A stretch of 64,000 nucleotides of DNA, taken from contig OZ038466.1 in the NCBI GenBank assembly GCA_964036295.1, positions 5,512,501 through 5,576,500 of the forward strand, read 5' to 3'. The DNA is from Plumapathes pennacea. Taxonomy: Eukaryota; Cnidaria; Anthozoa; Antipatharia; Myriopathidae. Both the position numbers and the translations under genes were made by a program. Below the pieces are notes generated by a model that saw nothing but the letters and a program-made list of their open reading frames with translations, had not been told where the DNA came from and did no database searches. Shown piece after piece: positions 37,801 to 48,500 of this stretch. Numbering within the stretch: position 1 is the first letter of the stretch; each line of letters opens with the position of its first letter.

Positions 37801-40800
37801 GCGCAACTGTACTAAAAAGGCAGAAGTTCCAACATACATTCGAGACCGAACCGCAAGTAGAATAGGAGAATGGAAAGAGAGTAGCGAATCATCACCACCA
37901 CCATAATCGAGTCACCATAATCATTATCACCATTCGCAGCCTGTGGTGCGATCTTTAGTTTTTCAGTTGTATTGCATTGTGTTGTACTGTATTATATAGT
38001 CATCATCACCATCACCATCACCTTAATCATTATCACCCTCGTCACCGTCACCGTCACCATCACCATTTACCATCACCACTATACCATACTCGTCAACTTC
38101 ATCACCAACCGTCATCGTCATCGTCGTCGGGGCCATCATCATCACCGTCCTCGTCCTAATTGTTGTCAATGTCATCATTACCATCATCACTTAACGTTCG
38201 TCAATATCGTCATCGTCATCATAATTTGCAAGTGGACACACTTACGCGCTTATCAAGTTCATTACATCAGCGTGAAACGGTGACTTTCCTTTCGGATTGT
38301 TGCTGTTGGCCCAACTGGTAAACTCTCCTAGTTTGACCTTGTCTGCGGCATTCGAGCTGTACTGTAAACTCTGAGAGGAAAAATATATGAAAGATTTCTG
38401 TATTACAAATGAACAAGTCAGAGCATGCAGAAACAACCGCTATATTACAAAAAAGCAACAAAAAGAACAGCAATAAATTAAAAGCACAGTCAGTGAAAAC
38501 ACAAATATAAGTACCAAATGATTACAGGATAATAGACAACACAAGCAAAAAATATAGACAAAGACAAAAATGCATAACAAAATAGAACAAAATTAATTTA
38601 AAAGTCATAACTTTTTAAGACTCTTTGAAATACAGTCGCGACCACCGGCTCTTAAGCGACCACTTACCAAATGACCGATTGCCCCAGTCAAATTTCTATT
38701 AGTGAAACTTCTCGTAAGCGACCGCGACCACCATTGAGGCTCACCGTTTGAGTTTTTCTGTTTTTTTTTTTTTTACCTCTAGTAAGCGACCACCCTATCC
38801 TCTCAAAAAGCAATTTCTGAGCAATGACTAACTTCCTTGCAGAAACTGGACCGGACAAAACATTAACGCATGTAGTAATGTGCTACAGGACACAATGGTT
38901 GATTTATCAAAACACAAGTTGTTTTTCACTCACTAAATCTGCATTATTTGACACTAGTTGAACCTGAATCTCACTTAGGCCTCCCATGGTGAGAAATTCC
39001 CGTAAGCGATCACTCTAAGACGAACGAAGGGTGGTCGCTTACGGGAGGTTCCACTGTATAAAGTGTTGGCATCAGTACAGTGAGAACAACGCACTCACGT
39101 CGTCTTTCAGCAGCACGAGCTTCACCAGTATCACTGTTATTTTCTTCTCTCCAATGCTAGTATCGTGAAAAATGTCGTTTACCTAAACACAAACAAACAG
39201 ATAAACACAAATCTAAGATCTCTCACCACTGAGTTATTCGGAGTAGAAATCAACAGTAGAGAAAGAGTTGGCCATCTCCCTGGGAAAAAGGAAGCTCACC
39301 ATTGAGTTATTCGGAGTAGAAATTAACAGTAGAGAAAGGAATGGCCATCTCCCTGGGACAAAGCGCGGGGAAAAGGGATTTGTGAATCAATGTTATAAAT
39401 GTTATAAACTCGAGACAATGCTGGCCAGCAATCTCCTCCCTCATGTTTGGGGAGTTCCTAGCCCTGCGGTTTAAGGAGTTGGTCCATTGCTGCCTAGGTC
39501 ATTGATAGAGTTTAAACCACCTGTGCCCAGCTTTTCAAAGCATCATAGTGTTTTGGTGTCTCGTACAATTTTAGAGATCATCACCCCTCGTGTCAGTAAA
39601 CGCAAACACCCAAATCAGTTTATTTACAAGTAGGATACCACGTTGGAGGACACACATGGTTCTTACCAGATGGGCAGTCATCATAAGAATTGTCTCCGTC
39701 AACTCTCCGTGCTGTTCTACAAAATATTTGTCGGCCACCAGAGTCATCTCTAGGAACTTATCTTGCTCGCTGCCGTCGTTGTAGAATTGTTCATCGTTTT
39801 CCACATCTCTCTTTTGGATCCTCTCTGAAGTGGTGCGGCACAGACATGATAAATGGATAACATTAAAAAGAAACGTATCATTGGATGTGTAATGATATGT
39901 GAGGCACTTTAAAAGTCGGATCAATTCTCCTACCCAACACCACACCTCTCTGAAGTGGTGCGGCACAGACATGATAAATGGATAACATTAAATAAACGTT
40001 TTATTGGATGTGTAATGATATGTGAGGCACTTTAAAAGTCGGATCAATTCTCCTACCCAACACCACAGTCAAATAATGTTGCAGTTATGCATTTGAGACC
40101 TGTATTACTGCAGAATTTAATCAGATTAAAGCCCGCGACATGATTTCCCATGAATGTCTTCATCAACACGGCCACAGTAAGTGTTGCATAATATTAGTTT
40201 GTAACCGTCACACCCAAAAGTCCCACCTTTCAGCTGGCACTGAGCCGGAAACCTCTCCGCTGACCTCCTGAATATCACGTGAGGAACAGCCTGCTCCCGT
40301 TTCCCGTCGTGCTCTGCAAGATGGGCTGGCAACGGCTGGAGTACCAACGTTTCGCCATTCAGATGAATCATTCCTGTCTGATGTATCAAAACAAATGTGT
40401 TTTGTGATATTTCAATAGCCCATTTTTCCAGTCTCAAGACGAGGCCAAGTGCAAAATGAGTTCATTTACATGACAAAGGGCATGTAAGTAGAAACGACTA
40501 ATTCATATGAAAGGTTTGTATAGGCCATGTTTTGAGACATCTAAAATGCATCCCAGAAGTAGGCTATAATGCTTGTCTTCCTTTTTCGAACTGTAACAGC
40601 TCCAATTAAAGAAAAAAATGCTAAAAAAATTCTGTTCTGCGCGTATTTTTGTTTCGTGTGTTTCTTCTTCCAAAGCATGGAAACGCTCACCAAGCCATTA
40701 TTGTTGCTGACAACAACACGAGATCCCGGATGAGATGTCACGTGGCCTGCCAGGTAAGTCACATGATCTGGAGGACTAGAGTGAGTTACTGAACCATCCT

Positions 40801-41387
40801 CATGCCTTGTCTCAACTTTGAGCAACGAAGAAAGAAAATCACTTTCCCTAGTCAAATTTAGATGTAGTGAACGGCCAAATGCCTCAACGGTGTAGAACCA
40901 ACGTGACGGTTCTTCAACATTTCGTTTTTTCCTTGCGCGTACGTCAAGGTTTTCCGAAAAGAATAGTCCGTCTTCAGTTTCTTGGACGGGAACCACGACA
41001 TCATAAGTAGGAACTGAAGCAAAAAATGAACAAACAAACAATGATTAATCCATTGTTTTGGCATAAAGAGAATACAGTGTTGCGAACCACTTTAACTAGG
41101 CAAATTTCTGTTGGTCTGTCTGTCTGTCTGTCTGTCCTCTCTGCCTGTGTTTGTTTTATGTCCCCCCATGACGTCACTGTAACCGCGAGACGTGAAAGAC
41201 CAACATTCTTTTGTTGCAGTGAATTCAAATGTGAACTGTTTCACTGTTGTGACAAAAGCTGAAACAGTGAAGCTGCGGAGCTTGGCAACTTTGAGGAATG
41301 AGAAACCTCCTTACCTTCAGAATGAGAGCTCACGCCAAAATAGTTCTTTATTTCTCTAGTCGTCATTCTGTGATGCAGTTCGTCGGC
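25977..41387 (-). CDS. ADAMTS-type secreted metalloprotease, gene A, 23 exons resolved, 5' end open
   Basis: Exons 5' to 3': 41387-41315, 41013-40691, 40377-40227, 39824-39667, 39182-39099, 38370-38246, 37714-37701, 37164-37059, 35759-35631, 35247-35088, 34691-34596, 33890-33748, 33205-33139, 32553-32469, 31464-31343, 30804-30681, 29848-29756, 29347-29190, 28873-28735, 28211-28094, 27735-27528, 27155-26999, 26275-25977. These give 1043 residues in frame. Domains: prodomain; reprolysin catalytic domain with zinc site HETAHTMGVGHD and Met-turn NVMSTS; disintegrin-like domain; TSR1 (WSRGYTDCTLTCGGG); Cys-rich domain with CGVCGGDSTKC; spacer; TSR2-4 (e.g. WRPCSRTCGKG, WSECSTTCGKG); and an extra tail GYKPVGCYTS...FVYEFSGT. 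Such proteases cleave extracellular-matrix proteins. The prodomain ends ERIQKRD, a weak furin site. The signal-peptide exon was not found. An in-frame ATG at 41492 exists but lacks a convincing signal peptide. AATAAA lies at 25858-25853. Confidence 0.93.
27166..27211. repeat. (AAAT)n microsatellite in gene A intron
   Basis: A tetranucleotide AAAT/AATA run with one interruption (GTGA). It lies just upstream, on the coding strand, of the TSR4 exon. Confidence 0.9.
29038..29156. mobile_element. GTAAGCGACC-type MITE fragment in gene A intron
   Basis: It contains AGTAAGCGACTGCACTTGC, AAGTGGTCGCTTG and GGTGGTCGCTTACGAGAGG, the same words as the element with intact TA-CAGT ends at 38633-39056. Ends are lost. 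Confidence 0.5.
29899..30070. mobile_element. MITE with TAGGCCATTT termini, gene A intron
   Basis: The left end TAGGCCATTTCCGAGATGCC and right end GGCATCTCAAAAATGGCCTA are inverted repeats; CTGTTTCAAAACGAGG and CCTCGGTTTTAAACAG continue the pairing for about 50 bp. Total about 170 bp with no ORF. Confidence 0.75.
31794..32050. mobile_element. MITE copy lacking intact ends (GTCGAAAACCAAAACC family)
   Basis: It begins CTGTCGAAAACCAAAACC with AAGTAATCACAG and ends GCGTAGCAAACGAAAAACC. It abuts a complete copy at 32056-32381, so it is a side-by-side pair. Confidence 0.6.
32056..32381. mobile_element. complete MITE, TAGAGCCGTTTTTGGATGACTG termini
   Basis: The left end TAGAGCCGTTTTTGGATGAC and right end GTCATCCAAAAATAGCTCTA are inverted repeats with TA flanks, about 325 bp. 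The inner sequence carries repeated GGTTTTGGTTTTGG and a GAAAACCAAAACC word. Further copies are at 31.79 and 33.31 kb, all in introns of gene A. Confidence 0.7.
33260..33305. repeat. (CA)n microsatellite
   Basis: A CACACA run in TGCACACACACACACACACA context followed by TACATACATGCATACATA. It is next to a MITE copy. Confidence 0.85.
33308..33615. mobile_element. third copy of the GTCGAAAACC MITE family
   Basis: It starts TAGAGCGTTTTCGAATGACTG and ends near GCAAACGCAAAACCAAAAGCAG. It contains a T run of about 21 in the middle. The right terminal repeat is degraded. Confidence 0.6.
34766..34866. repeat. (TAG)n/(TTG)n compound microsatellite
   Basis: About 19 TAG units pass into about 14 TTG units. 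Frames translating as poly-Thr on the opposite strand are artefacts of this array. Confidence 0.95.
36004..36087 (+). tRNA. tRNA-Leu (anticodon UAA)
   Basis: The acceptor stem ACCAGAA pairs with TTCTGGT, discriminator A at 36087. The D-arm region TGGCCGAGTGGTTAAGGCG is a textbook A box. The anticodon stem TTGGA/TCCAA encloses CTTAAGT, with anticodon TAA at 36037-36039. A long variable arm is typical of leucine tRNA. The T arm GTGGGTTCGAACCCCAC contains a perfect B box. A TTTTT terminator follows at about 36091. There is no intron. The gene lies antisense inside the gene A intron between exons 37164-37059 and 35759-35631. Confidence 0.97.
36425..36610 (+). repeat. dispersed repeat, GGACTTGCGTCCCAATTGAT family, copy 1
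   Basis: Shares TTTATTAAATTCGTCA, GGAGTGTAA, GGACTTGCGTCCCAATTGAT, ATCTATCTAAAACAAGAAATC with 61454-61640. No terminal inverted repeats were found, so a retroposon fragment is possible. Confidence 0.6.
36733..36976. mobile_element. MITE with GGNCCGGTTTTTCAAAG termini, copy 1
   Basis: It begins GGACCCGGTTTTTCAAAGC and ends GGCTTTCGAAAACCCGGGCCC; inner TAATCCTGGATTAG blocks at both ends extend the inverted repeat. About 244 bp. It matches 46129-46368 closely. Confidence 0.8.
37701..37714 (-). other. 14-nt microexon of ADAMTS gene A
   Basis: On the minus strand a CGCAG acceptor precedes TGGCGGCTCTGGAG and GTAAATGAC follows. The flanking exons end in phase 2 (AGC GC) and start in phase 1 (GG TTA GCA), so they cannot join directly; this 14-nt piece restores the frame, coding A-G-G-S-G-G. 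An exon of the same length in the same place occurs in gene B. Confidence 0.8.
37985..38225. repeat. (CAT/CAC/CGT)n imperfect trinucleotide tract
   Basis: Imperfect ATC/CAC/GTC trinucleotide repeats; the His-rich and Ser-rich frames across it are not genes. It lies in the gene A intron just past exon 38370-38246. Confidence 0.85.
38633..39056. mobile_element. pogo/Tigger-like element with TA target duplications
   Basis: TA at 38631-38632 and 39057-39058 flank CAGTCGCGACCACCGG and its inverse GGTGGTCGCTTACGGGAGGTTCCACTG (39032-39056 region). The GTAAGCGACC word is repeated inside. About 424 bp with no transposase ORF. CAGT ends plus TA duplication support a pogo/Tigger-type non-autonomous element. 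Confidence 0.75.
39821..40072. repeat. tandem duplication across a gene A splice acceptor
   Basis: A unit of about 126 bp, from CTCTCTGAAGTGGTGCGGC to CCCAACACCACA, occurs at 39821-39947 and again at 39948-40072, with only a few differences (e.g. AAAAAGAAACG versus AAATAAACG). The unit includes the acceptor CTTCAG|AG and the first bases of exon 39824-39667, so a second acceptor copy lies upstream in the intron. Confidence 0.85.
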
Positions 41388-44300
41388 CTGAATTTGGAAG
41401 TAAGAACAATTGACCGCACTGGGAGAAAATTCTAAATCACACAGAAACAGGAAACAAGGAGTAGGAAACGGAGGAGAAAACGGAGGAGCCATATAAAAGG
41501 TTCGTACAGGATGAAAACAAATTGAAAACCGTCATCATTTTATGTTTCAATAATTTCTTATTATTACTTGACCAGCCGAAGGCGGGACCAAGTATTAAAT
41601 CGCAAAAGTTTTTCCTTGGGGTCGAGAATTGGCACACGCTGATTGGTTGGGGAGCTCATCAATGACGTCATTTTCCCTATGAATAGTATGATATTCTTCA
41701 TGAAGAAGCGGTCTTTGGTACTATCTTGCTTTGAGCAATTTCACTAATTTAGCTCGAGTACCTTATTTCTAAACCAAAGCCCTGCATTTTTTCCTGTGCT
41801 ATATTCCAACACGATGTCTAACAGCGCGTTCACGAAGCATGTTTGTCGTACTGAATCATTGATAATACCTATAAGTAACCTGGTGACACACGATCGAGCA
41901 TGGGAAACTTTTCTTCTGAATCAGTGAAACTCTACAAGCAGAGTTTGACTTCTTCAATCACTCAGATACGGTATACATGTCGAAGGCTGCTTTTGAAACA
42001 GAGACAAAAAGACAATCGGAAACGCGGGCGGTACGCACGTATTTGTTTTTCAAGAGAAATTAATCCCTTTAAATCCCTGATAAACTGAAGTTCGTGTGGC
42101 GCCTTTCCTGTTGTGTAAAACACTGCACGTTACCTACTTAGCTCACGGTTTCGTTTCGCACGCCTTCAATTTTTTCTCGTTTTGTTTAAAATGCTTAAAG
42201 TTAACCTTCATGACCTCACTCAAGTGTTCGTCTTTCAACTCAAGCTGCTTCATTCGGTTATACACACAACTCCCCAGGGTTGTGGATATCAAATTGTTCG
42301 TATATTTCTGTAAAGTTTTGTTACTTAGTTCAAAAGCTGAACAAACCGACCCAAGCCAAAACAAGAAATTGACGCACAATTCTATCGCTCACATCTCCCG
42401 CCATTTGCTCGGCCAAAAAGTCACGCGACCAACCGCAGCGCGCAAACCTATCAACCCTTCCTATTTATGACGAACCAATCAGATGACGTGTGCCATTTCT
42501 TGACCCGAGAAAAGAAATAATCATCTCACCAGTCACATTTCAACTCCTCGCCCGCAGCGGTACAGTCATATTGCAAATGATTCAATGACTCAGAAAATAC
42601 AAAGACACACGGATAGACCCCTCTGTACACCTGTCTTGTTTTTATGAAAAATGAAAGTTCTTTTTCATTATAGAAACACTATCTGAGAGCCAACAGGGCC
42701 ACACCTCAATTCATTTCATTTCTTTCTCAGTTGTTTGTTTGCTGTTTTGTTTTCTGAGCTCTTACCTTTCTCCCTTCAGGCAGAGCGGACAGGCCATTCC
42801 CTGTCACAAAAAAATTATAGTTCGGTACAAAAAAAACAGACAAACAACACCAGCAGCAGCAGAAAGACAAAGATAGAGTATTCAAATAATCCATCTGAGG
42901 AAATGATAGCTGGAATTAAGTGTCTACATAGTTGTGTAAACAGAGAACAGCAGGACTTTATTTCTTATCCAGAGCAGAGATCGAAGGGCAGACAACGCTA
43001 ATTAGATCTCTGTAAAAAAAGATTTGATCTTCTCTATTCTGCCACATGCAGCTACAACCTTTAGTTTCTAGACTTAATGAACTTAGGGTGTCTAAGTAAG
43101 GGGTAGGTCATTAATTTTAATGTGAAGAACCAAGTTTGTTGGCAGTACGTTGTTTCCTATTTTCATCATCGTATCTCATCGTTTACACAAAAAAGAGTTT
43201 TTGAATAACTTAACATGTTTAGATTCAAAATTTAGACTTAACATTCGATTCACAACGGAAAAAACATTAGGATATTAAAAATAATAAAGTTGGATCCTCC
43301 ATTTTTCCCAAATAAACTCCAGACACTTTTCATTAAAAAGGACTTTGAGGTGTAAGATGAGCCACATTATTGCTTTGTCTATGATATTACTGTTGGGCTT
43401 AAATAAATCTCTATTAAATGTTTCTGTTTGTCTCTGATAAACAGACTTGCTCCGAGCTGCCAGATGGTTCTCAAGATGATGAATGGACTCACTTCTGAAT
43501 ACCCTTTAAATTCTTGGTACTGTCTTCATTTCAATCTACTTCTTTAGTGTATACCCCTGCTCTTTCTCTCACTCTTTGTTATCAGTTTATGAACCTTTTT
43601 CAGGTAAACTAGTCGACGTTAACTTAATCTCGAGCTACAAAGAAATTTCTAGCTTACCTGAGAAACACATGACCAGAACTGTGAAAAACAAGGCTTTGGA
43701 GCAACGCATGGTAGAAACTTTATCGCGTCTAAGAGGAGAAAAAGACCCACATGTGTTAGACTAAATGTAAGGTTAAAAAAGTGCTGAAGAATGCAAGTCG
43801 AAGAATTTACCAGCCTTTGCATTAAGGCCGGCTTGTCGATGAAACAACGCCAATGAGGAACTGTGATGACACTCAACACTCAGCTCTCTTTTATTGTCAT
43901 TTACCCAGTGTGAACTATGACAGGTGATGAAGACAAAAAACGTCAAAATCGAATAGAAAAAGCTTATCTGTCAGCTTTCAATCAAGCAAAGGAAACTCTG
44001 GCCTAACGATGTCTTATCGCAGATTTTTTGTCTTTTGTTCCCCGTTGTGATAAACCCTAATTGTTTAAAAAGGTAACGATAAAAAGGTTGATATGGCTTC
44101 AGAAAGGTAAAAAATTCAAGACTGGTGCAAAACATCTTTTGTGTTTTCAGTGACATGTTTCTCTGTTAAAAGTAAACTTCAAAAAATGCAATAGAAAGTT
44201 CCATAACAACGTGAACAATCTGCTAATTTTAGACCTCACCGAGGGATTTTATCCTATATTTAGGCTCCAAGGAACTTTTGTCAGATTAAATGTGGAAGCA

Positions 44301-46128
44301 GATATAAAATTCTTCTAAAAACAGCGAAGGCTTGAACAAAAATAAAATAAAATTTATCTCGCCAGTTTTGATGAAATCTTGCTGGAAATACGACTGGCAA
44401 CAATTCAAACTCTTCTGAGCTAATAATGATAAATAATGGATAAAGGGGATTTGCTACACCAACAAAAGGCCTCCTTCTAATAACGATATCTTCCTGTTCT
44501 TTCAGACGTGTTTGTTTTTCACTCGTGTTTTGATAAAATAGAACCATAAAAAGAGCTTAAGGGATTCAATCTCCACTTGTTTCCGCCTTGTCTTGAGTTG
44601 GTTCACGCACGGACGTCCCGGCAAAAGAACATCATTGATATGATCGTTTGACAGAGGCAAACACGCAAGCGTACTGCTAACATCAAAATAAAATACGCTA
44701 CTTTTTATTGCGACGTCAAACACGATAAAAGTTCTAAATTGATTGTACAAAATTCTAAACTACGGACAAACAAGTTTTCTATAGTAAAAAAATATATTTC
44801 TTTTTCCTTTAGAATAAGCTACTATCTTCCGAAAAGGAACCATGCTGAAAAAGATTTAGCGCTTTCCAATAATTTTGATGAAAAACGTGTACAATTTTGA
44901 ATATATTTTTTGTCCGCGGTTTGTATACAATAAACGGTGCAGCCTGAACTCGGGTACACCGCAGTTTTAGAATACAGCACCGAAACTCAGTGAAGGCCCG
45001 CTTTTAATTTGTTTGAGTTTGACTCCTGGTTGTGTTAAACGCACCACTACTTTCTATTTCAGTGATAATTATAGTTTAACATATATTCTTCGTTTTTAAC
45101 TGCATGCCTGCACATTTTCCTCCAAAACTATAACCTCGCTCAACAGCAACGTGAACACTGCTATGTATTAAAGTGCACTCACTGAAAACTATAATTTTCA
45201 AGTGGTCACACTTTTAGGTTTTATTTGACAATTTAGAAGTATTTCCACGTTGAGTGTGAAAGAGTTATAGACTTAGATCAGTTGGCTCTGAAGATTTTAC
45301 CACTCGGGTGGTTGAAACATCAGTCACAAGCAACTGTGTTCTGAAGACTACGATCACCCAGACCATCAAACTAGTCGCGATAAAAAATTCGACTAATACT
45401 CCAAGGTCTAAACCATGTAAGGCGTTATATTTATGTCAATTTTGCACTAGCACTTTACACGCAAATTTAATATATTTCCATGCTGCTCAGTAAAAGGCAC
45501 CCAGACGACCGAAGACGACAAGCATTTTAAGGCTAGCTCAAAGACAAAATAGAAAGTTATTGCAATATTCAGCGTTGCATGCACGAATTTTGGCCGACAT
45601 TCAATCAACTGAGTAACAGTTTATCGCCGCTATGATCAACAAAAGAGCTTTAATAAAGCAATAAGAGCTCTATGGGATGTCAATACGAGCAACCAGGGGT
45701 TCACACTTGTTATCAACTGTGAAGAACCATCAAGCGCTACAGTGCAGCTAGCATTTTCAACGCTTTACAAAACTTTACGCCCAGGAAAAAAAATACACAG
45801 CAATAAATATATTGTATGTGCACAACAATTGTTTCTAATCAACATTATTTGACCTCCACTCTCTTGTTGAACAGTATGAGTGACTTTGCGTGTGAAATGC
45901 ACGTACCAGATGAAGAAAAGAATGGATCATGAGTGTCGCGAGATATTAAAACGTCTTGATGGAATATAATGTGCTGACAGTTTAGTCTTTTTTATGTAAG
46001 GACAGTTGCAATTGGTCCTTCCGATCTTCTGCAGCAAAGTAAACTATTAACAGCAAAATTCGCGCAAAAGCAACAATATATCTCAATAAATCCTAACTTT
46101 CTAATCAAATCCACAACTCAATGCACAG

Positions 46129-46368
46129 GGTCCGGCTTTTCAAAGCACGATTAAGATAATCCAGGATTAGGTGTAAACTTTCTTGTCATTTTTTTAGCCT
46201 CAAAATGTGAAAGTTTAGTCCACAACGCCTTTCTTGATAACGTTTTAAGCTGGAACAAGCTTTCTAATCCATCTTCGAACAAAACCCAGCAGTTTATTGG
46301 CAAACAGGTCCAGAGAAATAATTTCGTTAATCCTGGATTAGCTTAATCGACTTTCAAAAACCGGGCCC
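46129..46368. mobile_element. MITE with GGNCCGG termini, copy 2, with empty-site control
   Basis: It begins GGTCCGGCTTTTCAAAGCAC and ends GACTTTCAAAAACCGGGCCC, flanked by AG on both sides. Unit 3 of the surrounding repeat reads CTCAATGCACAGATCTATG without the element (about 47490-47510), an uninterrupted site that defines the insertion limits and an AG dinucleotide duplication. Confidence 0.8.
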
Positions 46369-46807
46369 AGATCTATGCTTGTCAATTCATCTTAGTGAAT
46401 TTCAGGACAAACCGATTAATATTAGCAGAGAAATTCTTGCTGCGCTGTGGTAAAATGAATCGTCAACATTGGCCATTAAAAAAATGAAATTAAATTAAAA
46501 AGAGCTATGGCAGCCTGTGTTTTTTTTTTTTTTTTCGGAAAATACTCCTTTTGGGCCAGAAATTAGACTCGCATGAAACGTTCATATAGCAGTAAACACA
46601 ACTTCAGCCCATCAGCCTAAAAACCCAGAAGCGCATGCGCTGACATCACAGCTTACAAGCCGCTATTGACGCGGCATTAAATATAAACTCTGAGCGCTAA
46701 TCTCGGATATTAAATGATTATGGGATGTGAAGGGAGCTAAAGCGTGGTTATTATGAGCCGTCCTTGCAATTATTCGTAATAGAAGAAGCGACTCTACAAA
46801 GGTACAT

Positions 46808-47098
46808 CCCATATGGATGAAGGGCCTGGTGTCTCGGAGGCTATATAGCTGATTGGATACATATTACTAACAAGTTAGGCTGACACCACTATCGCACTCT
46901 TCTGGGCAAGGGATAATTCACCACGGCTTGGGGGCCGGATTATCTCTCCCCGTTCGGTCTGGAAGTTTCGCGGGTGTTGGCGAGTTGCTCCTCGATCTGG
47001 CTTGGGGGCCGGGCAGCTCTCCCCCGACCCACCGGTGTGTTGTCACCGGGCCGGGTAAAATACTCGGTTTTTAAATTTTTCCTTTTTTTTTTTTTTCT
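46808..47098 (+). ncRNA. candidate Pol III-type structured small RNA, third (diverged) copy
   Basis: Blocks in order: CCCATATGGATGA, CTATATAG about 30 bp on, AAGTTAGGCTGACACC, GGGATAATTCACCACGGC, TTGGGGGCCGGATTATC, TCTCCCCGTTCGGTC, then a second CTGGCTTGGGGGCC...CAGCTCTCCCCCG unit, CACCGG...CCGGGCC hairpin and T runs from about 47068. It matches the palindrome copies block by block, while the DNA outside and between blocks has diverged. The GGGATAAT/ATTATCTC stem is kept with a changed base. It is unidentified; a small stable RNA gene or a SINE-like element are the options. Confidence 0.45.
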
Positions 47099-48386
47099 TT
47101 TTAAAGTTTCACTGTTTCTTTTGCGACATACATCATAAGTTTATAATCCAATCCATAACTGATGAATATTGGCAGAGAAATCTTTGTACGTGGTGGTAAA
47201 AAGATTTGTCAACAACAGCCACTGAGGAGAAGAAACCTTAGGTTTTTTTCATTTGTCGGAAATTGCCCATTATGTTTTCGCCTAATGTCAGACTCACATG
47301 AAACATTCAAGAAAGCTCTCTAATACTATGACAAAATGTCTGTGTGCAATCTTCGACATTTTAGACAACCGACCGTACGAGCAGATCATCGACCAACAGT
47401 TAACGTGTTCTAAATAGAAAAGCTTCAAGCCAATTGCGTTGTTTTCTTCCTATATCTCCATAAATCCTTACTATCTAATCAAATCCATATACTCAATGCA
47501 CAGATCTATGCTTGTCAATTCTTCTTAGTAAATTTCAGGCCAAACCGATTAATATTAGCAGAGAAATTCTTGCTGCGCTCTGGTAAAAAGAATCGTCAAC
47601 TTTGGCCATTAAAATATATTATAGATAAGACGCTAAATGCATGTATTCAATTAAACAACTGAGAAATATAGAAATATTAAAAGCACGGCTCCAGAGGGGT
47701 TGACAGTTAGACGAAAAAGAAACTGAAAAAGTGGAGACGCCCTCTTACCAGATTCTCCACTTGAGTCCTGCAGCACTAACCGCATCAGACCATCAAAAAC
47801 AGTCTGCAAAATTATGAAAAAAAAAAAATGAAAACACACACCAGTGAGTTTTGTTTCATTATAGTCTTCACAAAGCTTCCAGCTCACTAGGATGGATGGA
47901 TAAGTTGTTTAATTAATGTCAGTGGAAACCACACCAGATAATCTCCCATACCTAAAGTAATCTGCACCGCGACACAGACTGGGCGTAAAATTGACTTATT
48001 TCGAGTCATTACTAGATTTACAGGATTAAGATCTCGCTGTTACATTGGGAGAAAGCAAGTGTTTGTGATAAATGGACAGAAAAGAAATAAATAACCCGAC
48101 TATCGGACATTATTTGTTGTGCAGTGTAATCTGTTCGTATAGTGGGTAAAGCCGCTGGATTCGCTAGTGAATCAAGAGCGGGCGCATCGTTTGTGAAACA
48201 CGCAGCATGGGTCAAATGAGAAGCATTCTCTAACTAATCATATCTACTGAGGTGCAGCTCCTTTATTCCAGGAAAATATGAAGCAATACTGCATGAGCAA
48301 GGACCAGTGGGAGAGAAAGCTAAGTGAACAAGGAGCAGTATCTTGAATGCTGTTGCTTTGAGAGAGCAAACGTAGAGAGAGGACAT

Positions 48387-48484
48387 TACACGGCGGCGCG
48401 AAGATATGAATTTTATTTTCGAGTGGTAAAATATTGTTTTTACCGCGAGAAAATAAAATCCATATCTTCAAGCCGCCGTGTAAT
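48387..48484. repeat. 98-bp near-perfect hairpin
   Basis: TTACACGGCGGCGCGAAGAT at the left is inverted as ATCTTCAAGCCGCCGTGTAA at the right, with AATTTTATTTTC...GAAAATAAAATC and GGTAAAA/TTTTACC inside. Almost no loop. It may be a tiny MITE. Confidence 0.8.
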
Positions 48485-48500
48485 TTTCTTTTTATTATAT

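Larger units (their letters stand above)
46090..47630. repeat. locally triplicated segment
   Basis: Unit 1 (46090-46600, split by a MITE), unit 2 (about 47140-47330, diverged) and unit 3 (about 47460-47625) share AATCAAATCCA, ACTCAATGCACAG, GATTAATATTAGCAGAG and GGTAAAANGAATCGTCAAC in the same order and orientation. Units 1 and 3 are closest. The small-RNA candidate lies between units 1 and 2. Confidence 0.75.

Noticed and set aside
41241-41492. Unspliced start of gene A at 41492 as the real N-terminus
   Set aside because: The sequence lacks a typical signal peptide, and the gene B paralog has spliced upstream exons; kept only as a possibility.
43440-43764. Plus-strand frames with possible CAG acceptors (ending ...GEKDPHVLD)
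   Set aside because: No recognised family, no upstream exon could be linked, and codon pattern is not convincing.
46808-47098. Small-RNA candidate as U1, U2, U4, U5, U6, U11, U12, 7SK, U3 or SRP RNA
   Set aside because: Diagnostic sequences of these RNAs as I remember them are absent.
47749-47803. 55-nt exon-like segment on the minus strand with good acceptor and donor, same length as gene B exon 1
   Set aside because: It has no start codon in the required place and its phase gives a stop if joined to the first resolved gene A exon; no similarity to gene B exon 1 or 2.
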